17,281 bases of DNA, from NCBI GenBank assembly GCA_964346545.1, contig CAYFVR010000082.1:1-17281 (forward strand). Reading direction: 5' to 3'. The DNA comes from CAYFVR01 sp964346545. Its GTDB lineage: Bacteria > Desulfobacterota > Desulfobacteria > Desulfobacterales > Desulfococcaceae. The notes under the pieces are model-generated. The model saw only the letters and a list, made by a program, of their open reading frames with translations, was not told where the DNA came from and did not search any database. Both the position numbers and the translations under genes were made by a program. Shown here in pieces: positions 1-7,716 of this stretch (positions are counted from its first letter, which is position 1; the number at the start of each line of letters is the position of its first letter).

Positions 1-900
1 CGCCCCGAAGAACCGCTTCGGCCGCTGCAGCGCGTTGGAATCGACGCCGCCGGAGAGGATCTTGCCGCTGGGCGGCACCACCGAGTTGTAGGCCCGGGCC
101 AGACGGGTGATGCTGTCCAGCAGGATCACCACGTTGCGCTTGTGCTCCACCAGCCGCTTGGCCTTGTCGCTGACCATCTCCGCCACCTGGACGTGGCGCT
201 CGGCCGGCTCGTCGAAGGTGGAGCTGATCACCTCGCCGTTCACCGACCGCTCCATGTCGGTCACCTCCTCGGGCCGCTCGTCGATGAGCAGCACGAACAG
301 CTCGATGTCCTTGTGGTTGGCGGTGATGCTGTTGGCGATGAACTGAAGCAGCATGGTCTTTCCGGAGCGGGGAGGAGAAACGATGAGCCCCCGCTGGCCG
401 AAGCCGATGGGCGTCAGCAGGTCCATGATCCGGGTGGAATAATTTTCCGGATCATGCTCCAGGTTGATCTTCTCCTCCGGATACAGCGGCGTGAGGTTGT
501 CGAACAGGATTTTTTCCCGGGCGACCTCGGGGTCTTCGTAGTTGATCGCCTCCACCTTGAGCAGGGCGAAATACCGCTCCGACTCCTTGGGCTGCCGAAT
601 CTGCCCGGAAACCGTGTCCCCGGTGCGAAGATTGAAGCGGCGAATCTGGGAGGGGGACACGTAAATGTCGTCGGGTCCGGGCAGGTAGTTGTAGGTCGGC
701 GCCCGGAGAAAGCCGAATCCGTCCGGGAGAATTTCGAGCGTCCCCTCCCCGTAGATGTACCCGCTTTTTTCCATGTGCGCCTGCAGCAGGGAAAAAATCA
801 GCTCCTGCTTGCGCATCCCAGCGGCCCCCTCGATATTGTAGGTCTTGGCCAGCTGGTTCAGCTCGTTGATTTTTTTTCGCTTAAGTTCCAGGATGTTCAT
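1..900 (-). CDS. rho: Transcription termination factor Rho (3' end cut by window edge)
   Basis: Reading the minus strand from the ATG at 898-900 gives 300 uninterrupted codons that run off the left edge. Rho is a hexameric RNA-dependent ATPase/translocase that terminates transcription. The RNA-binding cold-shock-like domain shows the RNP1 motif DGFGFLR near residue 60, followed by YVSPSQIRRFNLRTGD. The Walker A motif is GLIVSPPRSGKT with the P-loop lysine at residue 181, the same position as in E. coli Rho. The Walker B region is VVILLDSITRLARAYN. The window ends inside the QRPKRFFGA segment, so about 120 C-terminal residues (R-loop and the rest of the ATPase) are missing, judging by the usual ~419 aa. 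No good Shine-Dalgarno precedes the ATG. Identity is certain; the gene is partial only because of the window boundary. Confidence 0.97.
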   Translation of the reverse strand, partial: MNILELKRKKINELNQLAKTYNIEGAAGMRKQELIFSLLQAHMEKSGYIYGEGTLEILPDGFGFLRAPTYNYLPGPDDIYVSPSQIRRFNLRTGDTVSGQIRQPKESERYFALLKVEAINYEDPEVAREKILFDNLTPLYPEEKINLEHDPENYSTRIMDLLTPIGFGQRGLIVSPPRSGKTMLLQFIANSITANHKDIELFVLLIDERPEEVTDMERSVNGEVISSTFDEPAERHVQVAEMVSDKAKRLVEHKRNVVILLDSITRLARAYNSVVPPSGKILSGGVDSNALQRPKRFFGA

Positions 901-1459
901 TCAAAAAATACCCCATTCACTTTCTCGTTGGCGGCGAACCGCGCGGGATGCGCGCGGAAGGCGCCGGCAGCACTCCTCTCCCGGGAGCGGACGGATGATA
1001 TATGGAGAAACGAGTCAAACCCCGTTGACGAGCGTTCGGCAAACGCCCGAGGCGCGAACCGCCCTTGCGCGCGCGGCGGACAAAATGGAAAAAACGGTCG
1101 GAGCGTGCAGGCTGGACCCATTGTTTTTTTTGGAGGAATGTGGGACGTTAGCAAACCGGGTTGTGAGAATCGCAGGGCGCATTCCCTCCAGGGAGGAGGG
1201 AAAACCGGGGATAGATAATCCGGACTTATCCGGTTCGCCCCCCCGTGTCAAGAAAATTAACCGCGAAATTCCTTCAAAACCGCCTTAAATTCTGGATGGA
1301 TACTCCAACCGACATGCCATGGGTTATCAATGGAACCCGCGCCGAGCGCTTCCGGAGCCCGAAAGGCGCCAAAATAGGGACGGATTCAAACCACTTGAAT
1401 CGAACCCGCGCGCCCGTTTCGTTTTTCAAATCCGCCGGACGAAGGAATTCGAACCAAGA
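901..1459. other. Intergenic region between divergent rho and the nucleotidyltransferase gene
   Basis: No convincing protein gene is present in these 559 bases. The left two-thirds is the probable rho leader, read on the minus strand. One open frame in it (start TTG at 1154 or ATG at 1121) stops in an ATGA overlap with the rho start codon but has no recognisable protein similarity. The right part is the upstream region of the plus-strand gene. It contains a perfect 7-bp hairpin, GATTCAA-accac-TTGAATC (1383-1401), and an in-frame upstream ATG at 1319 that I do not believe is the start. I see no tRNA and no strong plus-strand promoter. Confidence 0.6.
1225..1251 (-). promoter_or_regulatory. Candidate sigma-70 promoter of rho
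   Basis: On the minus strand a perfect TTGACA lies at 1246-1251. GATAAG at 1225-1230 is a 4/6 match to a -10 element with a short 15-nt spacer; an alternative -10 two bases further on is weaker. The spacer and -10 region contain a small inverted repeat, CCGGA-CTTA-TCCGG. If it is used, the rho transcript would carry a leader of about 300 nt, which fits the autoregulated leader known for rho in E. coli. The -35 is convincing; the -10 is only fair. Confidence 0.45.
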
Positions 1460-2758
1460 ATGATAAGTCCTTTTGAAAAAATCGCAAACCAATTGTCGCC
1501 CCTGCCGGAAAGGGCCTATTTGGCGGGAGGCTGCGTCCGGGACGCGCTCCTGGGTCGGCCGCCGCGGGACCTCGACGTCGCGGTGGCCGGAGACCCGGCG
1601 GCCGCGGCCCGGGCCCTGGCCCATGCGCTGGGCGGGCGGCTGGTGGCGCTGGGCCGGGGGGCGGAAACCCTGCACCGGATCGTCCGGCCCCGGGGACCGA
1701 CGGTGGACATCGTGGCGCTTTGGGGAAAGGACATTTTCGGAGATCTCCGACGGCGGGATTTCACCATCAACGCCATGGCCTGGGACGTCGGCGAAAAACG
1801 GCTGATCGATCCCGCCGGCGGAAGAGAAGACCTGAATCGGGGCCGAATCCGGACGACCGGGCCGGAGGCCTTCGCCCGGGACCCGGTGCGAATGGTTCGG
1901 GCGCTTCGCTTCGCCGCGGCGCTGGGGTTTCGTTTGACCCGGGAAACCCGCGCCGCCCTGGCAAGCCGGGCCCCGGATCTGGCCGCCGCCCCGGGGGAAC
2001 GGATTCGGGAGGAGCTTCACAAGCTGATGGAAACCGGCCGGGCGGGGCCTTTCCTGGCGACCATGGCGGAAACCGGCCTGCTGTCGGCCCTGTTGCCGAA
2101 CGCGGGTCCGCCGGACCTTTCGATCCTGGCGAAGCTGGACGCCGATCTCCGACGCCCGGCGACCCGACCGCCGGAAACCGCGCGGGCCCTCCGGAACACC
2201 GGCCCGACCGACCGACTGGCGCTCCGATACGCGGCCCTCCTCCGAGGCTGGGGGGCGGAATCGGCCCGAAAACGGCTGGAAACGCTGTCCGAAAGGCTTC
2301 GATGGTCCCGCCGGGAAACCGACCGGGTGCGCCGCCTGCTGGAAGGAATCCGGAACGCCGAGACGATCATCCCGGCGGAATGGCCGCGGAATTCGGCCCC
2401 GGAGACGATCTCCCCGGAGGCCGCCCGATGGTTCCGCTCCCTCGGCCCCTCCCCGGCCTCCCCGCTTCTGCTGCTCCGGGCGCTGGGTCCGGAGCAAGAA
2501 CCGGGCCCGAGCGAAGCGGCGGCGGAGCGGCTGCTGGGATTCGAGCGGCGCGTCCTTTCCCCCAGACGGCGGGCGGGCCCGCTGCTCGACGGCCGCGACC
2601 TGACGTCGGAACTGGGCCTGCCGCCTTCGCCCCGAATCGGTGAACTGTTGGAAACGGTGGAAATCGAACGCCTCGCGGGCCGCCTCCGCACCCGGGACCA
2701 GGCCCTGGATCGAATCCGGTCAATCCTGCATCGCCCGTTTCCCGATTCCCCATCCTGA
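1460..2758 (+). CDS. cca: CCA tRNA nucleotidyltransferase / poly(A) polymerase family protein
   Basis: A 432-aa class II nucleotidyltransferase that adds CCA (or only A or CC) to tRNA 3' ends in the cytoplasm. Visible motifs: LAGGCVRDALLG at residues 21-32, with the metal-binding pair D37-x-D39 in RDLDVAVAG; RRDFTINAMA near residue 98; DPVRMVRALRFAAALGF near residue 140. The C-terminal half is arginine-rich and poorly conserved, as usual for the body and tail domains. The ATG at 1460 places the GG motif about 20 residues from the N-terminus, as expected. An AAGGA lies 13 nt upstream. An in-frame ATG at 1319 would add 47 basic, uncharacteristic residues and has no ribosome site. Some bacteria split A- and CC-adding activity, and the sequence alone does not decide which enzyme this is, so the symbol is provisional. 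Confidence 0.85.
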   Translation: MISPFEKIANQLSPLPERAYLAGGCVRDALLGRPPRDLDVAVAGDPAAAARALAHALGGRLVALGRGAETLHRIVRPRGPTVDIVALWGKDIFGDLRRRDFTINAMAWDVGEKRLIDPAGGREDLNRGRIRTTGPEAFARDPVRMVRALRFAAALGFRLTRETRAALASRAPDLAAAPGERIREELHKLMETGRAGPFLATMAETGLLSALLPNAGPPDLSILAKLDADLRRPATRPPETARALRNTGPTDRLALRYAALLRGWGAESARKRLETLSERLRWSRRETDRVRRLLEGIRNAETIIPAEWPRNSAPETISPEAARWFRSLGPSPASPLLLLRALGPEQEPGPSEAAAERLLGFERRVLSPRRRAGPLLDGRDLTSELGLPPSPRIGELLETVEIERLAGRLRTRDQALDRIRSILHRPFPDSPS

Positions 2759-2765
2759 ATTCGAT

Positions 2766-2808
2766 GGATTCCGGATCGACCGCCGCGCGGGCGGCCGATC
2801 CGGAATCC
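2766..2808. terminator. Strong hairpin between convergent genes, no U-tract
   Basis: Perfect 13-bp arms GGATTCCGGATCG (2766-2778) and CGATCCGGAATCC (2796-2808). After one A/C mismatch, an inner stem CCGCC/GGCGG closes a GCGCG loop. It lies in the 69-bp gap between the stops of cca and adk, so it could serve both strands. Neither side is followed by a T-run, so it is not a textbook intrinsic terminator. It may act as a 3'-end stabiliser, a pause site, or a U-less terminator. Confidence 0.6.
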
Positions 2809-2827
2809 GATCCGTCGCGGGGCGGGA

Positions 2828-3490
2828 CTACTTCAGGGCGTCCAGCTCCCGAAAAATTTTGTCCCGAATTTCATCCACCTTGCCCACGCCTTCCACCTGA
2901 ATGTATTTCGGGGCGTCGTCGGCCCCGGAGGCTTCCCACTTCTTGTAGTAATCCACCAGCGGCTCGGTCTGATCGTGGTAGACCTCCAGCCGTTTCCGAA
3001 CCGTCTCCTCCTTGTCGTCGTCCCGCTGAATCAACGGCTCGCCGGTCACGTCGTCCTTGCCCTCCACCTTGGGCGGATTGAAGACCACGTGATAGGTCCG
3101 GCCGCTGGGAAGGTGGGCGCGGCGACCGCTCATCCGCTTGATGATCTCCTCGTCGGGAACGGAGATTTCCACCACGGCGTCGATGGGCACGCCCGCGTCC
3201 TTCATGGCGTCCGCCTGGGGGATGGTTCGGGGAAATCCGTCGAAGAGAAAGCCTTTTTCGCAGTCCGGCTCCTGGATCCGCTCCTTCACCAGGCCGATGA
3301 TGACCTCGTCGGGAACCAGCCCGCCGGAATCCATGTATTCCTTGGCCTTTTTGCCGAGGTCCGTTCCGGCCTTCACGGCGGCGCGGAGCATGTCGCCCGT
3401 GGAAATCTGGGGGATGTCGTACCGCTCCTTTATGTAGTTCGCCTGCGTTCCTTTGCCTGCCCCCGGTCCTCCCAAAAGAATGAGCCGCAT
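2828..3490 (-). CDS. adk: Adenylate kinase
   Basis: A 220-aa adenylate kinase (ATP + AMP = 2 ADP, cytoplasm). The P-loop GGPGAGKGT is at residues 7-15, the AMP-site motif STGDMLR at 30-36, and FDGFPRT has D84. It is the long form with a full LID. The four LID positions are H126, S129, D146 and T149, as in E. coli. It is therefore the non-zinc, hydrogen-bonded LID type rather than the four-cysteine type. The start is the ATG at 3488-3490, with GGAGG placed 7 nt upstream. A TTG two codons earlier would sit on top of that ribosome site. It is monocistronic here, convergent with cca and divergent from the che operon. Confidence 0.97.
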   Translation of the reverse strand: MRLILLGGPGAGKGTQANYIKERYDIPQISTGDMLRAAVKAGTDLGKKAKEYMDSGGLVPDEVIIGLVKERIQEPDCEKGFLFDGFPRTIPQADAMKDAGVPIDAVVEISVPDEEIIKRMSGRRAHLPSGRTYHVVFNPPKVEGKDDVTGEPLIQRDDDKEETVRKRLEVYHDQTEPLVDYYKKWEASGADDAPKYIQVEGVGKVDEIRDKIFRELDALK

Positions 3491-3567
3491 ACGCAATCCT
3501 CCTTGTCAAACCAACCTTTGAATTGTAAACAGGTGACAACGGGCGCGCCCGGTGCGCGCAACGGGCC

Positions 3568-3596
3568 AATATGAAGGAAAGGCGCCCGGGTGTCAA
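3568..3596 (-). promoter_or_regulatory. Predicted sigma-70 promoter of adk
   Basis: On the minus strand a perfect -35 TTGACA (3591-3596) is followed after exactly 17 nt by CATATT (3568-3573, 4/6 to TATAAT). Transcription would start near 3561, leaving a leader of about 70 nt before the adk ATG. Inferred from consensus match and spacing only. Confidence 0.6.
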
Positions 3597-3960
3597 GCCG
3601 GTTTCTCAAAACCCGCCGAGGGCCGCCCGGAGGGCCGACTCGTCGATTGACAACGACCGGGGTTGATTGTAGGGGATAACGGGACGCCCCGGCGGCCGAC
3701 GGATCTTCGCGGCGGGGCCGGATCGATTCGGTTCGCCGCGCCCGCGCGAAACCGGACGCAACCGAATCCAATCGAACCGATTTCGCGCCGGCGGCCGCAT
3801 CCCGCGCCACCTCCCCACTCAACCGGAACGAAACCGGCGACTCGCCGGGGGACTCTTCCGACGGAACCCCCGGCCCGAAACCATGGCCGGAAACCACGGA
3901 TCGACGCGGATTCTTCGCCGCCGGATGCCGGCGTACCGGCCGCGCCCAAAGGAGCTTTTT
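3597..3960 (+). promoter_or_regulatory. Upstream/leader region of the che operon
   Basis: About 360 noncoding bases precede cheY1. Two structures stand out. The first is an inverted repeat GATTCGGTT/AACCGAATC (3725-3733, 3760-3768), followed by a further CGAACCGATT half that can also pair with the left arm. The second is a compact hairpin with 8-bp arms GCCGGGGG (3844-3851) and CCCCCGGC (3867-3874) and an inner TTCC/GGAA stem; it ends 86 nt before the start codon and has no U-run. A TTGACA occurs at 3647-3652, but no -10 sits at a normal distance, so the operon promoter is unresolved. Open frames through this region are compositional artefacts. Confidence 0.4.
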
Positions 3961-4338
3961 ATGTCGGATCAACCTTGCATTCTGGTGTCGGACGATTTTT
4001 CCACCATGCGCCGGATCATCAAAAAAATTCTCAAGGGTCTGGACCTCGCCAACGTGGTGGAGGCCGAAAACGGAATCCAGGCATGGGAAATCCTGAACGC
4101 CCAAAAAGTCGATCTGGTCATCTGCGACTGGAACATGCCCGAGATGACCGGCAAGGAGCTGCTGGAAAAGGTCCGGGCCACCGAAAACCTCTCGGCGCTT
4201 CCGTTTCTCATGGTGACCGCCGAGGGCAAGGGAAAATCGGTGGTGGAACCCGGCCAGGAACACCTGACCAATTTCATCGCCAAGCCGTTCAAGGCCGAGG
4301 ACATGGCCGAAAAACTGCACCTCATGCTCGGGATCTGA
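3961..4338 (+). CDS. cheY: Chemotaxis response regulator CheY (first gene of the operon)
   Basis: A 125-aa single receiver domain with no output domain. The acidic pocket is D11-D12 in SDDFSTMRRII, the phosphoryl acceptor is D56 in CDWNMPEM, the switch threonine is in MVTAEGKG, and the lysine is in AKPF. The DDFSTMRRI and DWNMP stretches are very close to E. coli CheY, which supports flagellar-motor output. AAAGGAG is well placed before the ATG. An upstream in-frame ATG at 3883 would add 26 residues that do not belong to the family. It is followed 77 nt later by cheA, its likely kinase. Confidence 0.93.
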   Translation: MSDQPCILVSDDFSTMRRIIKKILKGLDLANVVEAENGIQAWEILNAQKVDLVICDWNMPEMTGKELLEKVRATENLSALPFLMVTAEGKGKSVVEPGQEHLTNFIAKPFKAEDMAEKLHLMLGI

Positions 4339-4415
4339 TTCCAGCCCCCGTCCGCGTCCGCCGCGACCGGAAGGTCCGCGCGAAACCGTCGACGCGGGAA
4401 AGACGAAAGCGTTTC

Positions 4416-6845
4416 ATGGCCCCATCTCACGAATCATTCGCCGCCGCCCTGGCCGAAGCGGCCGACGCGGTGGACGCCCACGGGCTGGACCGGCCCGCCC
4501 TGCTGGCCTCCGCGGCCGAATCGTTGGCCGAACTGGCCCCGACGGCGCCCCGCCCCGACATCGACCGCATGGTTCGGCGATGCGCGGACGCGGTTCGCGC
4601 CCTGGCCGAAGACGAGGCCGGCGAGCCCATCGCCGCCGCGACCGCCGCCGAGGAAGCCCTTCGGGCGATCCTGGACGAACTGCGGGGCGCCCCCGGCGCG
4701 GCCGACCGGCTGCGGGACGCCGAAATTCTGCTGGAAAACGCGCTGGCCATGGGAACGCCGCCCGCCGCGGAACCGCCCGCCGACCCGGTGGCGGCGCTCA
4801 ACGACGCGGCGGCCCGTCTGCTCCAGGTGGAGCCGGACGCGCCGGCGGAAGCAAATCGCATTCTGGAACGGCTGGCCCGGATCGCCGAACATCCCGATTG
4901 CCCCTCCGCCTGCCGAGAGGCCCTCGCCCCGGCCGCGGGGACCGCCGATGCGGTTCGATCCGGAGAAGCGGCGGCGGACGGCCGCTGGGTCGAGAGGGTC
5001 GGCGCGGCCATCACCGCCGCCCTGGAGGCGCTGGAAACCGACGCCCGCCAGACCCCGGCGACCGGGGGGGGCGGCGAGGCCGACCACATGCCGGGCGACG
5101 CCGACCTGGACCTGATCGCCGCCTTCATCGCCGAAAGCGGCGACCTGATCACCGGGGCGGAGGAGGCCCTGCTGGACCTGGAAAGCGACCCCGAGGACCC
5201 CGAGGCGGTCAGCAACGTGTTCCGTGCCTTCCACAACATCAAAGGCACGTCGGCCTTCTTCGATCTGGACCTGATGACCGAACTGTCCCACCACGCGGAA
5301 TCGATTCTGAGCTGCGTCCGGGACGGCAAGATCCGATACGCCGGCGGCTATCCGGACCTGGCGCTGCGATCCGTGGACATGCTCAAGACCCTTTTCCGGG
5401 GCCTTGAAGCCGCCCTGGGGGGCGGACCCTTCCAGAAGCCCGCCGGCTACGACTCTCTGATCCAGCAGCTCTCGGACCCCGCCGGTTTCGGCATCGGCGA
5501 CGCGCCGGGGGCCGGCGCCTCCGGGGTCGCCCGGACGCCGAAGCCGGATTTCGCCGACGAGATCGAACTCGAGGCCTGCCCCCCGGGCCATCGGCCCGCG
5601 TGCGTCCCGGCGGAGGAGGGGGACAACGGCGAACCGGCCGCGCCGCGCCGGGGGCTCATGGGCAACCGGGGCGTTTCCATGGAAAGCTCCGTCCGGGTGC
5701 CCATTCAGCGGCTGGACCGGTTCATCGACATGGTCGGCGAGCTGGTGGTGGCCCATTCCATGGTGGCCCAAGACCCCATGGTCGCCTCCGGAGAGCATCA
5801 CGAACTGATCAAAAAGGTCGGGCAGACCGGCAAAATCGTCCGCGAACTCCAGAGCATGAGCATGTCCATGCGGATGATCCCCCTCAAGACCACCTTCCGA
5901 AAAATGGCCCGGCTGGTGCGGGACCTCTCCCGGAAGGTCGGCAAGGACGTCCGTTTCGTGGCCGAGGGCGAGGAGACCGAAATCGACCGGAACATGGTGG
6001 ACATCATCAACGACCCCCTGGTCCACATGGTCCGCAACGCCATCGACCACGGCATCGAGCCGCCGGAAGAGCGGGAGCGGGCCGGAAAATCCCGGCACGG
6101 AACCGTCCACCTCTCCGCCTTCCATTCCGCCGGAAACGTGGTGGTGGAAATCCGGGACGACGGCCGGGGCCTGGACCGGGACCGCATCCTGGCCAAGGCG
6201 GTGGAGCGGGGCCTCGTCTCCCCCGGGACCAGCCTGGGCGAGCGGGAGGCCTACGGCCTGATTTTCGAAGCCGGATTCTCCACGGCCCAAATCGTATCGG
6301 ACGTATCGGGCCGCGGCGTGGGAATGGACGTGGTCAAGCGCAACATCGAGGCCATCCGGGGACACGTGGAGATCGACGCCGAGCCCGGACGGGGCAGCAT
6401 CTTCCGCATGAGTCTGCCGCTGACCCTGGCCATCATCGACGGCATGGTGGTGCGGGTGGGGACGGAGAAATACGTCATCCCGACCATCTCCATCGTCCGA
6501 TCGGTCCAGCCCGATCCGGAGCGGGTGACCTCGGTCATGCGGAAGGGCCGGATGCTCAACCTCCAGGGCCGACTGATCCCCCTGTTCCGGCTGGCCGACC
6601 TCTTGTCGTTGGAAAACGGCGATTCCGAACCGGGGCGCGCCATCGCGGTCGTGGTGGAAAACGACGCCTCCCAGGCCGGCCTGCTGGTGGACGAACTGAT
6701 CGGCAGCCAGCAGATCGTGATCAAAACCATGGGCGAGACCCTGGGGAACATCCCGGGGATCTCCGGAAGCGCCATCATGCCCGACGGCCGGGTGGGCCTG
6801 ATCCTCGACGTGGGCGGTCTGGTCCGACTGGCCAACCGCGACTGA
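4416..6845 (+). CDS. cheA: Chemotaxis histidine kinase CheA with a long N-terminal extension
   Basis: An 809-aa kinase that phosphorylates CheY and CheB in receptor arrays. Residues 1 to ~225 form an Ala/Glu-rich, apparently helical extension that I do not recognise. The Hpt (P1) domain follows at ~228-330, with the phosphorylated His273 in FRAFHNIKGTSAFF. A ~95-residue low-complexity linker (no clear P2) precedes the dimerisation domain starting near 423 (VRVPIQRLDRFIDMVGELV). The ATPase domain shows the N box LVHMVRNAIDHGIE (~533), DDGRGLD, and GRGVGMDVVKRNIEAI. The C-terminal CheW-like P5 domain runs from ~675 to the end. The start is the first in-frame ATG after the cheY1 stop; its ribosome site is weak and no GTG alternative lies upstream. 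The reading frame stays open far upstream, but that part is noncoding. Confidence 0.95.
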   Translation: MAPSHESFAAALAEAADAVDAHGLDRPALLASAAESLAELAPTAPRPDIDRMVRRCADAVRALAEDEAGEPIAAATAAEEALRAILDELRGAPGAADRLRDAEILLENALAMGTPPAAEPPADPVAALNDAAARLLQVEPDAPAEANRILERLARIAEHPDCPSACREALAPAAGTADAVRSGEAAADGRWVERVGAAITAALEALETDARQTPATGGGGEADHMPGDADLDLIAAFIAESGDLITGAEEALLDLESDPEDPEAVSNVFRAFHNIKGTSAFFDLDLMTELSHHAESILSCVRDGKIRYAGGYPDLALRSVDMLKTLFRGLEAALGGGPFQKPAGYDSLIQQLSDPAGFGIGDAPGAGASGVARTPKPDFADEIELEACPPGHRPACVPAEEGDNGEPAAPRRGLMGNRGVSMESSVRVPIQRLDRFIDMVGELVVAHSMVAQDPMVASGEHHELIKKVGQTGKIVRELQSMSMSMRMIPLKTTFRKMARLVRDLSRKVGKDVRFVAEGEETEIDRNMVDIINDPLVHMVRNAIDHGIEPPEERERAGKSRHGTVHLSAFHSAGNVVVEIRDDGRGLDRDRILAKAVERGLVSPGTSLGEREAYGLIFEAGFSTAQIVSDVSGRGVGMDVVKRNIEAIRGHVEIDAEPGRGSIFRMSLPLTLAIIDGMVVRVGTEKYVIPTISIVRSVQPDPERVTSVMRKGRMLNLQGRLIPLFRLADLLSLENGDSEPGRAIAVVVENDASQAGLLVDELIGSQQIVIKTMGETLGNIPGISGSAIMPDGRVGLILDVGGLVRLANRD

Positions 6846-6876
6846 CCGGCGCCGAACCCCGCGCCAGGAAACCGCC

Positions 6877-7692
6877 ATGAACCTGATGTCGGCCGAGCTG
6901 TCCGAGGGACAGTTCCAAAAAATCAGCCAGATCGTCCACCGGCTTTGCGGCATCCACCTCAAGGACGGCAAGCAGGCCCTGGTGCGCGCCCGCCTCATGA
7001 AGCGGCTTCGGGCGCTGAAAATGTCCGACTTCGGCCAATACATCCGGCTGATCGAAAGCGACGGCGGCGCGGAGGAGCTGGGCCTGATGGTGGACGTCAT
7101 GACCACCAACAAGACCAGCTTTTTCCGGGAGCCCGAGCATTTCAACTATCTGTGCGAGCGAATCCTGCCCGAACTGTCGGGCCGGCGGCTTCGCTTCTGG
7201 ACCGCCGCCTGCTCGTCGGGGGAGGAGCCCTACTCCCTGGCCGTGGTGCTCCGGGAACATCTGGCCGATCTGGCGGGACGGGACGTCAAAATCCTGGCCA
7301 CCGACATTTCGACCAAAATGCTGGAGAAGGCGCGCCGGGCCGTCTACCCCGAGGAGCTGGTCCGGGGCGTGCCGCCCAAATATCTCCAGAAATACTTCGA
7401 AAAATTCCGGGAAAACGGTTTCCCGGTCTACCGGATCAAGGCGCCGGCGCGGGAGATGGTCCGACTGGGATGGCTCAACCTGATGGACCCCTGGCCCATG
7501 CGGGGGCCCTTCGCCGTGATCTTCTGCCGCAACGTGATGATCTATTTCGACCGGCCCACCCAGCAGCGGCTCATCCAGCGCTTCTGGGAACTTCTGGAAC
7601 CGGGCGGACATCTGTTCGTCGGCCATTCGGAAGGCCTGTCGGCCGTTTCCCACCGGTTCCGGTATGTCCGTCCCGCCGTCTACCAGAAATAG
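6877..7692 (+). CDS. cheR: Chemotaxis protein methyltransferase CheR
   Basis: A 271-aa S-adenosylmethionine-dependent methyltransferase that methylates receptor glutamates. The N-terminal helical domain contains VDVMTTNKTSFFRE. The SAM-binding motif is WTAACSSGEEPYSLA at about residues 107-121. ATDISTKMLEKAR contains the acidic residue expected to bind the SAM ribose. FCRNVMIYFD (~residue 217) and GGHLFVGHSEGLS complete the family signature. A beta-subdomain is present around residues 165-190. The ATG at 6877 has AGGAAA 6 nt upstream; an ATG three codons later is possible. It begins 31 nt after cheA. The MCP encoded two genes later ends in a motif that could dock to this enzyme. Confidence 0.95.
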   Translation: MNLMSAELSEGQFQKISQIVHRLCGIHLKDGKQALVRARLMKRLRALKMSDFGQYIRLIESDGGAEELGLMVDVMTTNKTSFFREPEHFNYLCERILPELSGRRLRFWTAACSSGEEPYSLAVVLREHLADLAGRDVKILATDISTKMLEKARRAVYPEELVRGVPPKYLQKYFEKFRENGFPVYRIKAPAREMVRLGWLNLMDPWPMRGPFAVIFCRNVMIYFDRPTQQRLIQRFWELLEPGGHLFVGHSEGLSAVSHRFRYVRPAVYQK

Positions 7693-7716
7693 CCGCCCTT
7701 CGGAAGGGAACGCCGG

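Noticed and set aside
1319..1459. In-frame 47-residue N-terminal extension of the CCA-adding enzyme
   Set aside because: No ribosome site, unlike protein sequence, and the GG motif would be misplaced for the family.
1383..1460. tRNA-like fragments (GAATCGAACCC, GAATTCGAACC) on the minus strand
   Set aside because: No acceptor stem, D arm or anticodon arm can be formed around either T-loop-like string; chance similarity.
3491..3496. TTG start two codons upstream for adk
   Set aside because: It would lie one base from the GGAGG; the ATG at 3488-3490 has correct spacing and the standard MRLILLG N-terminus.
3647..3680. TTGACA...GATAAC or GGGGATAA as a sigma-70 or sigma-28 promoter for the che operon
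   Set aside because: The sigma-70 spacing is 22 nt, and no TAAA lies 15 nt before the GGGGATAA element.
3663..4415. Open frame continuing upstream of CheA through cheY1
   Set aside because: It crosses the cheY gene in another frame and has a Pro/Arg composition typical of GC-rich shadows; CheA starts at 4416.
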